Source: Saccharopolyspora kobensis (GTDB taxonomy: Bacteria; Actinomycetota; Actinomycetes; Mycobacteriales; Pseudonocardiaceae). Taken from it: 64,000 nt of DNA. Under the pieces are notes generated by a model. It did no database searches. It was not told the origin of the DNA and was given only the letters and a program-made list of their open reading frames with translations. The position numbers and the translations under genes are program-made. The stretch covers positions 62,001 through 126,000 of the forward strand of contig NZ_FNVB01000007.1 in NCBI RefSeq assembly GCF_900108315.1, read 5' to 3'. Shown here one piece after another: positions 1 to 8,499 of this stretch (position 1 is its first letter; each line of letters opens with the position of its first letter).

Positions 1-66
1 CACAGGCTTGCGGCGGGCGCGGCGGGCGGCCAGCCGGGCGGACCAGCGGGCGCGGATGCCTTTCAC
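1..66 (-). CDS. 5' end of an unidentified gene running off the left edge
   Basis: A GTG at 66 on the minus strand is preceded by a strong Shine-Dalgarno sequence (GGAGGTG, complement at 74-80). It opens an uninterrupted 22-codon frame beginning [20 protein letters not shown], which runs off the window. The start is very arginine-rich. The product cannot be named from this fragment. It is divergent from ctaE, where M. tuberculosis carries trpD (Rv2192c) in the corresponding slot, but the visible residues do not confirm that. Confidence 0.4.
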   Translation of the reverse strand, partial: MKGIRARWSARLAARRARRKPV

Positions 67-148
67 GGTGCGTCACCTCCGGATTGCGATCCGATCACCC
101 CTCGGTCGACCTGGTGGACCCGAAGGCGCGAGCGGAAAAGCTGCAAGA

Positions 149-154
149 CATAAT
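149..154 (+). promoter_or_regulatory. -10 box CATAAT of ctaE, leaderless-type
   Basis: CATAAT lies 7 nt upstream of the GTG at 162, the spacing expected when the transcript begins at the start codon. It supports GTG 162 over the in-frame ATG at 153, which overlaps the box, and over the TTG at 84, which has no ribosome-binding site. Confidence 0.45.
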
Positions 155-161
155 GCGTCGC

Positions 162-764
162 GTGACAACGGCAGCGCCCTCAATCAGTCAACGCGTGCAC
201 TCGCTGAACCGACCGAACATGGTCAGCGTAGGCACCATCGTTTGGTTGGCCAGCGAGCTGATGTTCTTCGCTGGGCTCTTCGCCATGTTCTTCACGGTGA
301 AGGCGCAGAACGAGGGGCCGTGGCCGCCAGCGCCGACCGAGCTCAACCTCGCGTACGCACTTCCCTTCACCGTCATCCTGGTGTTGTCCTCGTTCACCTG
401 CCAGTGGGGCGTGTTCGCGGCCGAGCGGGGCGACGTGTTCGGGCTCCGCCGGTGGTACGTGATCACCCTGATCATGGGCACGGTCTTCGTGCTCGGTCAG
501 GCAGGCGAGTACTACACGTTGATCACCCACCACGCGACCACCATCGCGTCGTCGGCGTACGGCACGGTCTTCTACATGACGACCGGCTTCCACGGGCTGC
601 ACGTGATCGGTGGGCTGGTCGCCTTCGTCTTCCTGATCATCCGGACGAAGCTGAGCAAGTTCACGCCCGCGCAGGCCATCGCCGCGATCGTCGTGTCGTA
701 CTACTGGCACTTCGTGGACATCGTGTGGGTCGGCCTGTTCGCCGTGATCTACCTCGTCCCGTGA
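162..764 (+). CDS. ctaE: cytochrome c oxidase subunit III (aa3 type)
   Basis: Subunit III of the aa3 terminal oxidase, a membrane protein that in actinobacteria joins the bcc complex in a supercomplex. The 200-aa product has five hydrophobic segments. It carries the near-invariant actinobacterial stretch [18 protein letters not shown] close to the N-terminus and [12 protein letters not shown] near the C-terminus. The length matches the roughly 203-aa M. tuberculosis CtaE (Rv2193). Start GTG 162 is chosen because a CATAAT box sits 7 nt upstream; ATG 153 would add three residues. It lies 88 nt before qcrC, as in other actinobacteria, so co-expression with qcrCAB is likely. Confidence 0.95.
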   Translation: MTTAAPSISQRVHSLNRPNMVSVGTIVWLASELMFFAGLFAMFFTVKAQNEGPWPPAPTELNLAYALPFTVILVLSSFTCQWGVFAAERGDVFGLRRWYVITLIMGTVFVLGQAGEYYTLITHHATTIASSAYGTVFYMTTGFHGLHVIGGLVAFVFLIIRTKLSKFTPAQAIAAIVVSYYWHFVDIVWVGLFAVIYLVP

Positions 765-767
765 TGA

Positions 768-787
768 CGAGGAGCCGAGTCTCCTCG
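768..787 (+). terminator. small hairpin between ctaE and qcrC
   Basis: CGAGGAG / CTCCTCG arms (768-774 and 781-787) with a 6-nt loop begin 3 nt after the ctaE stop. There is no T-tract. It may be an RNA-stabilising or partial termination stem that sets the ctaE to qcrCAB ratio. Confidence 0.35.
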
Positions 788-852
788 ATCGGCTTCTTAG
801 AACGAGGTCGTAACAGAACTCCCCGAACCGGACAGCAAGGGTTGCCGCTCTC

Positions 853-1659
853 ATGACCACCAACAAGAAACGGAACCGCGCGGGCTCGAAGCTCAAGAGG
901 CGGATCTCCGGTGTGCTGGCGCTGGGCATCGCGCTGGTGGGTGCCGGTGGGCTGTACACCGTCGTGACTCCCGAGCCGCAGACCGCGCAGGCCGCTGCGG
1001 AGCCGGCTCTGGTGAGGCAGGGCGAGCAGCTCTACAACAACGCCTGCATCTCCTGCCACGGCACCAACCTGCAGGGCGTCCAGGACCGCGGACCGAGCCT
1101 GGTCGGCACCGGCGAGGCCGCCGTGCACTTCCAGGTCTCCACCGGCCGGATGCCGATGGTGCGCCAGGAAGCGCAGGCCATCCGCAAGCCGCCGAAGTTC
1201 ACGCCCGAGGAGATCGACGCGCTGGGCGCGTACGTGCAGACCTACGGCGGTGGACCGGAGTCCCCCAAGCAGGCCGGCGAGGCGCTGCGGGGCGAGGACC
1301 CGGCGCGCGGTGCTGAGCTGTTCCGGCTCAACTGCGCGTCCTGCCACAACTTCACCGGACGCGGCATCGCGATGTCCTCCGGCAAGTTCGCGCCGAACCT
1401 GCACGACTCGACCGAGCAGGACATCTACGAGGCGATGCTCACCGGGCCGCAGAACATGCCGAAGTTCTCGGACCGGCAGCTCACCCCGGAGGAGAAGAAG
1501 GACATCATCGCCTACGTCAAGTCGGTGACCAACGGGAACAACAACCCCGGCGGCAACGACCTGGGCGGTTATGGTCCGGGAACTGAAGGCGTCATCGCCT
1601 GGGTGGTGGGCATCGGCGCGCTGATCGGCCTCACCCTGTGGATCGGAGCCAGGGCATGA
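853..1659 (+). CDS. qcrC: cytochrome bc1 complex diheme cytochrome c subunit
   Basis: Diheme cytochrome c of the actinobacterial bcc complex; it carries electrons directly to the aa3 oxidase in place of a soluble cytochrome c. The 268-aa product has an N-terminal membrane anchor (about residues 18-38) and two c-type heme sites, CISCH at 65-69 and CASCH at 161-165. A C-terminal transmembrane helix follows a Gly/Asn-rich linker. Its TGA overlaps the qcrA ATG in an ATGA arrangement, so the two genes are translationally coupled. Orthologous in order and architecture to Rv2194. Confidence 0.97.
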   Translation: MTTNKKRNRAGSKLKRRISGVLALGIALVGAGGLYTVVTPEPQTAQAAAEPALVRQGEQLYNNACISCHGTNLQGVQDRGPSLVGTGEAAVHFQVSTGRMPMVRQEAQAIRKPPKFTPEEIDALGAYVQTYGGGPESPKQAGEALRGEDPARGAELFRLNCASCHNFTGRGIAMSSGKFAPNLHDSTEQDIYEAMLTGPQNMPKFSDRQLTPEEKKDIIAYVKSVTNGNNNPGGNDLGGYGPGTEGVIAWVVGIGALIGLTLWIGARA

Positions 1660-2777
1660 GTGAGCAGAACAAGGAATACACAGAGGCCGAACTGGCCGAG
1701 ATGAGCCGCGACGAGAAGATGCGGCTCGGCCTGGCCCTCGACGACGTCGAGCTCGTCGAGTACCAGGAGCAGTGGCCCGTCAAGGGCACCCGCGCGGAGC
1801 GCCGCGCGGAGCGCAACGTCGCGGGCTGGTTCGTGCTCTCCGGGTTGTCGGCGCTGGCGTTCATCGCGGTGTTCGTCTTCTGGCCGTGGGACTACGTCCC
1901 GCCGTCGGACGAGCGCGGCTACTTCATCTACTCGCTGTACAACCCGCTGGTCGGGTTCTTCTTCGGGCTGTCGATCCTCGCCGTGGGCATCGGCGTGGTG
2001 CAGTACCAGAAGAAGTTCATCCCGCACGAGGTCGCGGTCCAGCAGCGCCACGACGGGCACGCCTCGGAAGAGGTCGACCGCCAGACGGCCGCGGCCATCC
2101 TGGCCGACGCCGGCGAGAAGAGCGGCATCGCCCGCCGGTCGATGATCAAGCGCACCGCCGGTTTCGGCGTCGGCGCGTTCGGTCTCGGCGCCGGCGTGGT
2201 CGCGATCGGCGGCTTCGTCCGCGACCCGTGGGCGACCACCGGGCCGGAGTCGCTGCAGCACACCGGCTGGCTGTCGGAGACCGGCGAGAAGACCTACCTG
2301 CGCCGCGACACCGGCAACAAGCACGAGGTCTCGCTGGTGCGCCCGGAGGACATCGACGCGGGCGGCTTCGAGACGGTCTACCCGTTCCGGGAGTCCATGC
2401 GCGGCACCGAGGAGCTCGAGACCTCGCTGCGCAAGGGCGACGCACCGGTCATGCTGATCCGGCTCCGCCCGGGCAGCAAGCCGGTCAAGCGCAAGGGGCA
2501 GGAAGACTTCAACTACGGCGACTACTACGCCTACTCGAAGATCTGCACCCACGTCGGCTGCCCGACCTCGCTGTTCGAGCAGCAGACCGGGCGCCTGCTC
2601 TGCCCGTGCCACCAGTCGCAGTTCGACGTGGTCAACACCTACGCGAAGCCGGTCTTCGGTCCGGCGACGCGGGCGCTGCCGCAGCTGCCGGTCACGGTGG
2701 ACGAGGACGGCTACTTCGTGGCCAAGGGCGACTTCATCGAACCGGTGGGTCCGGCTTACTGGGAGCGTAACGCATGA
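1656..2777 (+). CDS. qcrA: cytochrome bc1 complex Rieske iron-sulfur subunit
   Basis: Rieske 2Fe-2S subunit of the menaquinol-cytochrome c reductase, 373 aa. Three hydrophobic segments precede the Rieske domain, as is typical of actinobacterial QcrA rather than the single anchor of proteobacteria. Cluster ligands fall in CTHVGC (about 297-302) and CPCH (about 316-319), and the second cysteines of each pair can form the usual disulfide. Start ATG 1656 overlaps the qcrC stop. An upstream GTG at 1638 would lie inside qcrC and is not needed. The stop overlaps qcrB by ATGA. Confidence 0.97.
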   Translation: MSEQNKEYTEAELAEMSRDEKMRLGLALDDVELVEYQEQWPVKGTRAERRAERNVAGWFVLSGLSALAFIAVFVFWPWDYVPPSDERGYFIYSLYNPLVGFFFGLSILAVGIGVVQYQKKFIPHEVAVQQRHDGHASEEVDRQTAAAILADAGEKSGIARRSMIKRTAGFGVGAFGLGAGVVAIGGFVRDPWATTGPESLQHTGWLSETGEKTYLRRDTGNKHEVSLVRPEDIDAGGFETVYPFRESMRGTEELETSLRKGDAPVMLIRLRPGSKPVKRKGQEDFNYGDYYAYSKICTHVGCPTSLFEQQTGRLLCPCHQSQFDVVNTYAKPVFGPATRALPQLPVTVDEDGYFVAKGDFIEPVGPAYWERNA

Positions 2778-4435
2778 GCTCGATCACCCAACCGACGAAA
2801 TCGGAGAGCGCCGCGTACCGCAAGATCGCCACGGCGGCTGACGAGCTCGACTCGCGCTACCGGGTGGCCAAGGGCATGCGGCGGCAGCTGAACAAGGTCT
2901 TCCCCACGCACTGGTCGTTCCTGCTCGGGGAGATCTGCCTCTACACGTTCATCCTCCTGATCGTCACGGGCGTCTACCTGACCCTGTTCTTCGACCCCTC
3001 CATGGAGGAGGTCGTCTACGACGGCGTCTACCAGAACCTGCAGGGCATCCCGATGTCCCGCGCGTTCGAGAGCACGCTGGACATCTCCTTCGAGGTGCGC
3101 GGCGGTCTGTTCGTCCGGCAGCTGCACCACTGGGCGGCGCTGATCTTCGTCGCCGCGATGATGCTGCACATGTTCCGGATCTTCTTCACCGGTGCGTTCC
3201 GGCGCCCGCGTGAGGCGAACTGGACCATCGGCGCGCTGCTGCTGATCCTGGGCATGTTCGAGGGCTTCTTCGGCTACTCGCTGCCGGACGACGTGCTGTC
3301 CGGTACCGGTATCCGCGCCACCATGTCGGGCATCGTGCTGTCGATCCCGGTGCTCGGCACCTGGCTGCACTGGGCGCTGTTCGGCGGGGAGTTCCCCGGG
3401 ACCGAGATCATCCCGCGCCTGTACGTGCTGCACATCCTGGTCATCCCGGGCATCATGCTCGGCCTGGTCGCGGCGCACCTGGCGCTGGTCTGGTACCAGA
3501 AGCACACCCAGTTCCCGGGCGTGCGGCGCACCGAGGGCAACGTCGTCGGCGTCCGCATCATGCCGGTCTTCGCCCTCAAGGGCGGTGCGTTCTTCGCACT
3601 GGTCACCGGCGTCTGCGCGATCATGGCGGGTGTCTTCCAGATCAACGCGGTCTGGCACCTCGGCCCGTACAACGCCTCGCAGGTCACGGCGGCTTCGCAG
3701 CCCGACTGGTACCTGATCTGGGCGGACGGCATCCTGCGCGTCTGGCCGGCCTGGGAGCTGTACCTGGGGCCGTACACGGTGCCGCCGGTGTTCTTCGCCG
3801 GTGCGATCGGGATGGGCATCCTGTTCACCACGCTGATCGCCTACCCGATGCTCGAGCGCAAGCTGACCAAGGACAACGCCCACCACAACCTGCTGCAGCG
3901 GCCGCGCGACGTGCCGGTTCGCACCAGCCTGGGCGTGATGGCGCTGACCTTCGTCGGGGTGCTGTTCATCTCGGGCGCGAACGACATCGTGGCGTTCCAG
4001 TTCAACATCTCGCTGAACCTGATGACCTGGTTCGGCCGGATCGGGCTGCTGGTGCTGCCGCCGATCGCGTACTACATCACCTACCGGATCTGCCTGGGCC
4101 TGCAGCACAGCGACCGCGAGGTGCTGGAGCACGGCGTGGAGACCGGCATCATCAAGCGACTGCCGCACGGTGAGTTCATCGAGGTCCACCAGCCGCTCGG
4201 CCCGGTGGACGACCACGGCCACCCGGAGCCGCTGCCCTACCAGGGCGCTCCGGTGCCGAAGAAGATGAACAAGCTCGGCGCCGCGGGCAGCCCGGTCGAG
4301 GGCAGCCTGCTCCGCCCGGACCCGGTGGACGAGACCACCGCTCTGGAGCGGGCGCGGCACGAGAGCGCCGCGCGCGACGTGGCGGCCGAGGAGCGCGAGC
4401 TCACGGCCGGCAAGCCGCAGCAGCCCACCGAGTGA
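2774..4435 (+). CDS. qcrB: cytochrome bc1 complex cytochrome b subunit
   Basis: Di-heme b subunit with the quinol-oxidising and quinone-reducing sites, 553 aa. Eight or more hydrophobic helices are visible. Heme-ligand histidines lie in [20 protein letters not shown] and in the later [12 protein letters not shown] and [14 protein letters not shown] helices. The Qo-site motif is PDWY (in SQPDWYLIW), the variant usual in actinobacteria in place of PEWY. A polar C-terminal extension of about 100 residues follows the last helix, also typical. This is the target of Q203-type inhibitors in mycobacteria. Last gene of the ctaE-qcrCAB run; a strong hairpin follows. Confidence 0.97.
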   Translation: MSSITQPTKSESAAYRKIATAADELDSRYRVAKGMRRQLNKVFPTHWSFLLGEICLYTFILLIVTGVYLTLFFDPSMEEVVYDGVYQNLQGIPMSRAFESTLDISFEVRGGLFVRQLHHWAALIFVAAMMLHMFRIFFTGAFRRPREANWTIGALLLILGMFEGFFGYSLPDDVLSGTGIRATMSGIVLSIPVLGTWLHWALFGGEFPGTEIIPRLYVLHILVIPGIMLGLVAAHLALVWYQKHTQFPGVRRTEGNVVGVRIMPVFALKGGAFFALVTGVCAIMAGVFQINAVWHLGPYNASQVTAASQPDWYLIWADGILRVWPAWELYLGPYTVPPVFFAGAIGMGILFTTLIAYPMLERKLTKDNAHHNLLQRPRDVPVRTSLGVMALTFVGVLFISGANDIVAFQFNISLNLMTWFGRIGLLVLPPIAYYITYRICLGLQHSDREVLEHGVETGIIKRLPHGEFIEVHQPLGPVDDHGHPEPLPYQGAPVPKKMNKLGAAGSPVEGSLLRPDPVDETTALERARHESAARDVAAEERELTAGKPQQPTE

Positions 4436-4458
4436 GGCACTAGCCGCTGTCACCGAAC

Positions 4459-4492
4459 GAGGCCCGGTACCCCTGGCGGGGTGCCGGGCCTC
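4459..4492 (+). terminator. rho-independent type terminator after qcrB
   Basis: GAGGCCCGGTACCCC (4459-4473) pairs with GGGGTGCCGGGCCTC (4478-4492), with one G-U pair and a 4-nt loop, followed by TTCG. It lies 24 nt past the qcrB stop. Confidence 0.8.
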
Positions 4493-4521
4493 TTCGCTGC
4501 GCGGGTGTCGGAGCGGCCGCC

Positions 4522-4527
4522 TAGGTT
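4522..4527 (+). promoter_or_regulatory. -10 box TAGGTT, leaderless start for the PPOX gene
   Basis: TAGGTT, six nucleotides, then ATG at 4534. This TAnnnT-N6-start layout is the standard signature of leaderless transcripts in actinobacteria. Confidence 0.6.
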
Positions 4528-4533
4528 GGCGGC

Positions 4534-4959
4534 ATGACTTCGATCGACGATCCGGAAGTTCGCGCCTTCCTCGAAGCGGGCACCCGCACCGGCATGATCG
4601 GCTTCACCGCGGCGGACGGACGCCCGCTGGTGGCGCCGGTGTGGTTCGTGCTGGAGGGCGACGAGATCGTGTTCAACACCGGCAAGAACACCGCGAAGGG
4701 CCGGGCCATCGCCCGCGATCCGCGAGTGGTGCTCTGCGCGGACCTGCCCGAGCCGCCGTTCGCCTTCGTCCAGGTGCAGGGCATCGCGGAGATCTCGGAG
4801 GACCCGGCGGAGCTCTTGCGCACCGCCACCCGCATCGGCGGCCGCTACATGGGGCAGGACCGGGCGGAGGAGTTCGGCCGCCGCAACGGGGTGCCGGGCG
4901 AGCTGGTGGTCCGCATCCGCCCGACCAAGGTCGTCGCGTCCCTGGACATGACCGCCTGA
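4534..4959 (+). CDS. PPOX-class flavin/F420-dependent protein
   Basis: A 141-aa split-barrel flavoprotein of the pyridoxamine 5'-phosphate oxidase-like superfamily. The opening RTGMIGFTAADGRPLVAPVW is the usual first strands. An FNTGKNTAKGRAI segment corresponds to the cofactor-phosphate binding turn of the F420-dependent PPOX group. It ends in VRIRPTKVVAS. These proteins act as F420- or FMN-dependent reductases on unknown small substrates. The gene is transcribed alone from a leaderless promoter. It is convergent with the exonuclease gene with one nucleotide between the stop codons. The exact substrate cannot be read from sequence. Confidence 0.85.
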   Translation: MTSIDDPEVRAFLEAGTRTGMIGFTAADGRPLVAPVWFVLEGDEIVFNTGKNTAKGRAIARDPRVVLCADLPEPPFAFVQVQGIAEISEDPAELLRTATRIGGRYMGQDRAEEFGRRNGVPGELVVRIRPTKVVASLDMTA

Positions 4960-4960
4960 G

Positions 4961-6682
4961 TCAGTCGATGGCGGCGTAGGGAGTCCGGCCGTTGATGGCC
5001 TTGTCGAGCCAGGTCTGCCAGGAACCGGCGGCGCTCGCGGGCTCGTTCCAGGGCGTCGAGCAGCGGACCATGCGGGTGCCGCCGGTGGTCAACCAGCGGT
5101 AGACCACGCGGGCTTCGTCGGCGCTGGTGCCGCGCAGCGGCCCGGGGCCGGGGATGACGGTCTCCGCCGATGCCTGCAGCAGGTCCACGACGGGCATCGG
5201 CGGCACACCGCGGCGTGCGGTGCCCGCGGCGGCGAGCTTGCCGTGGCGGATCACCGCGAGGTGCCAGCCGCCGCGGCCGTCCGGCCGGGCCGCGACCAGC
5301 TCCGCGACCGAAGCCAGCGCGGCCAGCCGCTGGCCCCGGTCCAGCGAGCGCACCAGGCCCGCGAGCTGATCGCGGTGCGCGGCGGCGTCCTCGAACCGCT
5401 CCGCCGCTGAGAGCCGGTCGAGCTCGGCGCGCAGGCGTTCCAGCAGGACGACGCTGCGGCCGCCGACGACCTCCCGGATGGAGATCACCTCGGGTTCGTA
5501 CTCCGCGGCGCTCTGCAGACCGGCACAGGGCGCTCCGCAGCGGCCCAGCTCGTACAGCGCGCACGGCCGTCCCTGCGGGTCGCGCGCCGAGATGCGCTCG
5601 GTGCACCGGCGCACCGCGGTCACCGCTTGCAGCGCCTCGACGGCGTCGGCCGCGGTGTGGCGGGACCGGAAGGGGCCCAGCGCGCCGGTTTTCGGGGCCC
5701 GGACGATCGACAGGCGCGGGAACGGCTCGTCGGTCAGCACCACCCACCAGGCGCGCTGCGGGTGCTTCGAGCGGCGGTTGTAGCGCGGTTGGTGCGCTGC
5801 GAGCAGCCGCAGCTCGCGGACCTCGGCTTCCAGCGGGTGCGCGCACTCGACGTGGTCGACGCGCTCGGCGATCGCCACCATCTCCTTGACCCGGCTGCGC
5901 CGCTCGCCCGCGGTGAAGTACTGCCGGACCCGGCGCCGCAGGTCGGTCGCGGTGCCCACGTAGAGCACCTCGTCGTTGGGCCCGCGGAACAGGTACACGC
6001 CGGGCGCGTTCGGCAGCCGGTCGGCGAGCCCGCGCTTGCCGCGCTGCTGCGGGGTGACGTCCGGCAGGTGGCTGAGCAGGTCGTCCAGCGTCCGCAGGCC
6101 CAGCGAGCCGACCCGCTCCAGCAGGGAGTGCAGCACGTCGACGGTGGCGCGGGCGTCGTCCAGCGCCCGGTGCACGGGTTCGGTCCGCGCGTTCAGCACG
6201 CGGGCGAGCGTGCCGAGCTTGTAGTTGGGCGTCTCGTCCCTGCTCAGCACCCGGCGGGCCAGCCGAACGGTGTCCACGACCTGCGGTTTCGGCCAGTTCA
6301 AGCCGAGTCGTTCGCAGTTGGCGCGCAGGAACCCGATGTCGAACGGGGCGTTGTGCGCGACCAGCACGCAGCCGTGGCAGAACTCCAGGAAGGCGGGCAG
6401 CACGGTGTCCATCCGGGGCGCGTCGACCACCATCGCCTCGGTGATCCCGGTGATCGTCACGATCGACGGCGGGATGCCCCGCTCCGGGTTGACCAGGGTG
6501 GCGAACTCGCCGAGCACCTCGCCGCCGCGGATCTTGACGGCGCCGATCTCGGTGACCGCGTCCTGCACGCGGTCACCACCGGTGGTCTCCAGGTCGACGA
6601 CGACGAAGGTCACCTGGTGCAGCGGGACTTCCTCGCTGGTCAGGATCTCGTCGAAGGACAGCTGCGGGTGCGCGGACATCAT
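4961..6682 (-). CDS. DEDD 3'-5' exonuclease fused to UvrC-like GIY-YIG nuclease
   Basis: A 573-aa fusion. Residues about 25-190 form a DnaQ/epsilon-type DEDD exonuclease: VVVDLETTGG (DxE motif), AHNAPFDIGFL and HRALDDARATVDVL. Residues about 220-300 form a GIY-YIG domain (NAPGVYLFRG, VLYVGTATDLRRRVRQYF). A UvrC N-half-like region follows with CALYELGRCGAPCAG and a UVR-like helix pair. It resembles M. tuberculosis Rv2191 and combines features of Cho and DnaQ, suggesting incision and resection at bulky lesions. Two adjacent ATGs mark the start (6682 and 6679). It is divergent from the NYN gene with about 75 nt between them. Confidence 0.92.
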   Translation of the reverse strand: MMSAHPQLSFDEILTSEEVPLHQVTFVVVDLETTGGDRVQDAVTEIGAVKIRGGEVLGEFATLVNPERGIPPSIVTITGITEAMVVDAPRMDTVLPAFLEFCHGCVLVAHNAPFDIGFLRANCERLGLNWPKPQVVDTVRLARRVLSRDETPNYKLGTLARVLNARTEPVHRALDDARATVDVLHSLLERVGSLGLRTLDDLLSHLPDVTPQQRGKRGLADRLPNAPGVYLFRGPNDEVLYVGTATDLRRRVRQYFTAGERRSRVKEMVAIAERVDHVECAHPLEAEVRELRLLAAHQPRYNRRSKHPQRAWWVVLTDEPFPRLSIVRAPKTGALGPFRSRHTAADAVEALQAVTAVRRCTERISARDPQGRPCALYELGRCGAPCAGLQSAAEYEPEVISIREVVGGRSVVLLERLRAELDRLSAAERFEDAAAHRDQLAGLVRSLDRGQRLAALASVAELVAARPDGRGGWHLAVIRHGKLAAAGTARRGVPPMPVVDLLQASAETVIPGPGPLRGTSADEARVVYRWLTTGGTRMVRCSTPWNEPASAAGSWQTWLDKAINGRTPYAAID

Positions 6683-6744
6683 CGCGCACGTTACGGCCCG
6701 CTACCGACAGCGCGGTGGATGCGGGGTTCCGGGGCCCTGGCGAT

Positions 6745-6750
6745 TAGCCT
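6745..6750 (+). promoter_or_regulatory. -10 box TAGCCT, leaderless start for the NYN gene
   Basis: TAGCCT, six nucleotides, GTG at 6757. This spacing picks GTG 6757 over the GTG directly abutting the box at 6751. Confidence 0.5.
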
Positions 6751-6756
6751 GTGGGG

Positions 6757-8127
6757 GTGGCGCCACCGATGCCGGGGTCAGCGGACACCCCCGAACCCGA
6801 CGAGTCTGCTGTGGACAGTGCACAGCAGACCTCCGGTGCGTCGTCCGTGGACTGGGACGGGCTGCCGGGACCGCTGCGCGCGCGGCTCGCCGAGCTGGCC
6901 GCGGGAGCCCTCGGCGAGATGCGCCCGACCGACGTTCCCGTGCAGCTGCGCCCGGTGGTCAAGTTCGCTCCCGCCAAGCGCGCGAAGCTGGGACAGCCCG
7001 CGCTGCTCAACGCTCTGCGCGATTCCAGCGTGTTCCGCACCGCGGTGGTGGACTGGTGCCGCAACCACCGCCCGGAAGCCCTCGGCCTCGAAGATCCGGA
7101 CCCGGTGGTCGTCGCCGCCGCGGCGGCGCTGCAAGGTTCGCCGATCGCACCGCACTACGCGGAGCTGATCGGGTTCCGCACCGAGCAGGGCCAGCTGCGC
7201 AGCGAGCGCGATTCCGCGGTGGCGCGGGTCGAGCGCCTGACGGCCGAAGTGGACCGGCTGCGCGGTGAGCTCGCCGAAGCGCGCCGCGCGGCGGAACGGG
7301 TGGGCGAGGAGAACAGCACCGAAGCGGACCGCTTGCGCAAGCGGCTGCGGGAGCAGGGCGTGCGGCTGAAGGAGGCCAAGGACGCCGCGGAGCAGGCGGG
7401 CAGCGAGCTGGCGGCCGTGCGAGCGGAGCGCGAAGCGGAGATCGCGGAGATCGCCGCGGAGCGCGATCGGGAGCGAGGACGCGCGCAGGAGGAGCGGCGG
7501 CGCGCGGAGCGCGCGAGCGCCGAGGTCGAGGTGGCGCGGCAGAGCGCCCGAGAAGCCCGGCAGGGCGACGAGGTGCGCCTGGCGCTGCTGCTGGAGACGT
7601 TGGAGGGCGCCGTCGGCGGCCTGCGGCGGGAGCTCGGCGCGAGCGGGAGCGGGCCCCGGCCCGCGGACGTCGTGCAGCGGGTGCGGGCGCATTCCGGCGC
7701 CACCGGCGGTGTTCCGGACGTGGCGGCGCTGGACCGGTTGCTCGGGCTGCCCGCCGTGCACCTCATCGTGGACGGCTACAACGTGACCAAGACCGGGTAT
7801 CCGGAGCTGCCGCTGTCCGATCAGCGCGATCGGCTGGCGCACCAGCTCGCCGCGCTTTCCGCGCGCACCGGTGCGGAGGTCACGGTCGTCTTCGACGGCG
7901 CCGACGTGCTCGCCGTGCCCGCGGCCGGGCCGCGCGGGGTGCGGGTGCTGTTCAGCGAGCCCGGTGTGCAGGCCGACGACGTGATCCGCGATCTCGTCTC
8001 GGCCGAGCCGAAGGGGCGTCAGGTCGTGGTGGCGACTTCGGACCGCGCGGTGGTCACCTCGGTGCAGCGGCGCGGTGCCTACGCGGTTCCTTCAGCGCTG
8101 CTGCTGGCCCGGCTGAACCGGGTCTGA
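6757..8127 (+). CDS. NYN-domain (YacP/PIN-like) RNA-associated protein with long coiled coil
   Basis: About 456 aa in three parts. There is an N-terminal helical domain (to about 140). A charged Arg/Glu/Ala coiled coil follows (about 150-290). The C-terminal NYN nuclease domain carries HLIVDGYNVTKTGYPELP, VTVVFDGADV and VVVATSDRAV, with acidic residues placed as in PIN-like metallonucleases. Related YacP/Rae1 proteins cleave RNA on ribosomes in Firmicutes; the actinobacterial long form is less studied. GTG 6757 is inferred from a -10 box at leaderless spacing; ATG 6769 is an alternative. A weak hairpin (8147-8167) follows the stop. Confidence 0.85.
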   Translation: MAPPMPGSADTPEPDESAVDSAQQTSGASSVDWDGLPGPLRARLAELAAGALGEMRPTDVPVQLRPVVKFAPAKRAKLGQPALLNALRDSSVFRTAVVDWCRNHRPEALGLEDPDPVVVAAAAALQGSPIAPHYAELIGFRTEQGQLRSERDSAVARVERLTAEVDRLRGELAEARRAAERVGEENSTEADRLRKRLREQGVRLKEAKDAAEQAGSELAAVRAEREAEIAEIAAERDRERGRAQEERRRAERASAEVEVARQSAREARQGDEVRLALLLETLEGAVGGLRRELGASGSGPRPADVVQRVRAHSGATGGVPDVAALDRLLGLPAVHLIVDGYNVTKTGYPELPLSDQRDRLAHQLAALSARTGAEVTVVFDGADVLAVPAAGPRGVRVLFSEPGVQADDVIRDLVSAEPKGRQVVVATSDRAVVTSVQRRGAYAVPSALLLARLNRV

Positions 8128-8229
8128 CCCTTCGGCGACGGGAACGACCGCCCGGCGATCGGGTGGTGAGTGGCCGATCTCATAACCGATCACTCTGCTG
8201 AGTCGGTCTTCGGAGCGCGCCCGGCTGAC

Positions 8230-8318
8230 CTTCACAAATCCAGGTGAAGCGGCCGCAATGTTCGTCACCGTGAGCAAATGATTCTCGTCCGTTAGGGGTC
8301 TTGTGCGAGTATGCACAA
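8230..8318 (+). promoter_or_regulatory. two inverted repeats upstream of the NlpC/P60 gene
   Basis: CTTCAC-N8-GTGAAG (8230-8249) and TTGTGC-N6-GCACAA (8301-8318) lie in the 372-nt gap before the cell-wall hydrolase. Both are short dyads of the size bound by dimeric regulators. The second resembles, but does not match, a CRP-type TGTGA-N6-TCACA site. No regulator can be named. Confidence 0.3.
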
Positions 8319-8390
8319 ATTTTCGCCCCCGCTTCTGGACGTCGCGCCTCACCTTTCGTAACCTACTCGGGACCTCGTGGCGATCAGTTG

Positions 8391-8493
8391 CCCAGAACGG
8401 GTGGCCCGCGGGGCACCGCTGAAACGACTTGTCGGGGAGTCGGCCAGGCCGGATACGGGGGCATCCGGCAGGTGAGCGGGTGGAGAGGCAGAA
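8391..8493 (+). ncRNA. structured 5' leader, candidate c-di-AMP (ydaO-type) riboswitch
   Basis: The last 100 nt before the SD hold two clear stems: CGACT/AGTCG (8425-8429 with 8438-8442) and GCCGGAT/ATCCGGC (848-54 with 63-69 of the 8400 block). Next comes GGCAGGTGAGCGGG and the SD AGAAGGAG. The ...CAGGTnA...GGnG...GGAG ending and the position before an NlpC/P60 gene resemble actinobacterial ydaO leaders. The full consensus is not evident by eye. The leader is well supported as structured; its ligand is a guess. Confidence 0.35.
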
Positions 8494-8499
8494 GGAGCA

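Noticed and set aside
84..764. TTG start at 84 for ctaE
   Set aside because: There is no Shine-Dalgarno sequence, the extra N-terminus has no counterpart in relatives, and a -10 box lies just before GTG 162.
2756..4453. 565-codon frame antisense to qcrB
   Set aside because: Low-complexity Arg/Asp/His-rich translation typical of GC-rich antisense; qcrB is certain.
8301..8318. CRP site TTGTGC-N6-GCACAA
   Set aside because: As a named CRP site it is not supported: the TGTGA-N6-TCACA bases are not met. It is kept only as an unnamed inverted repeat.
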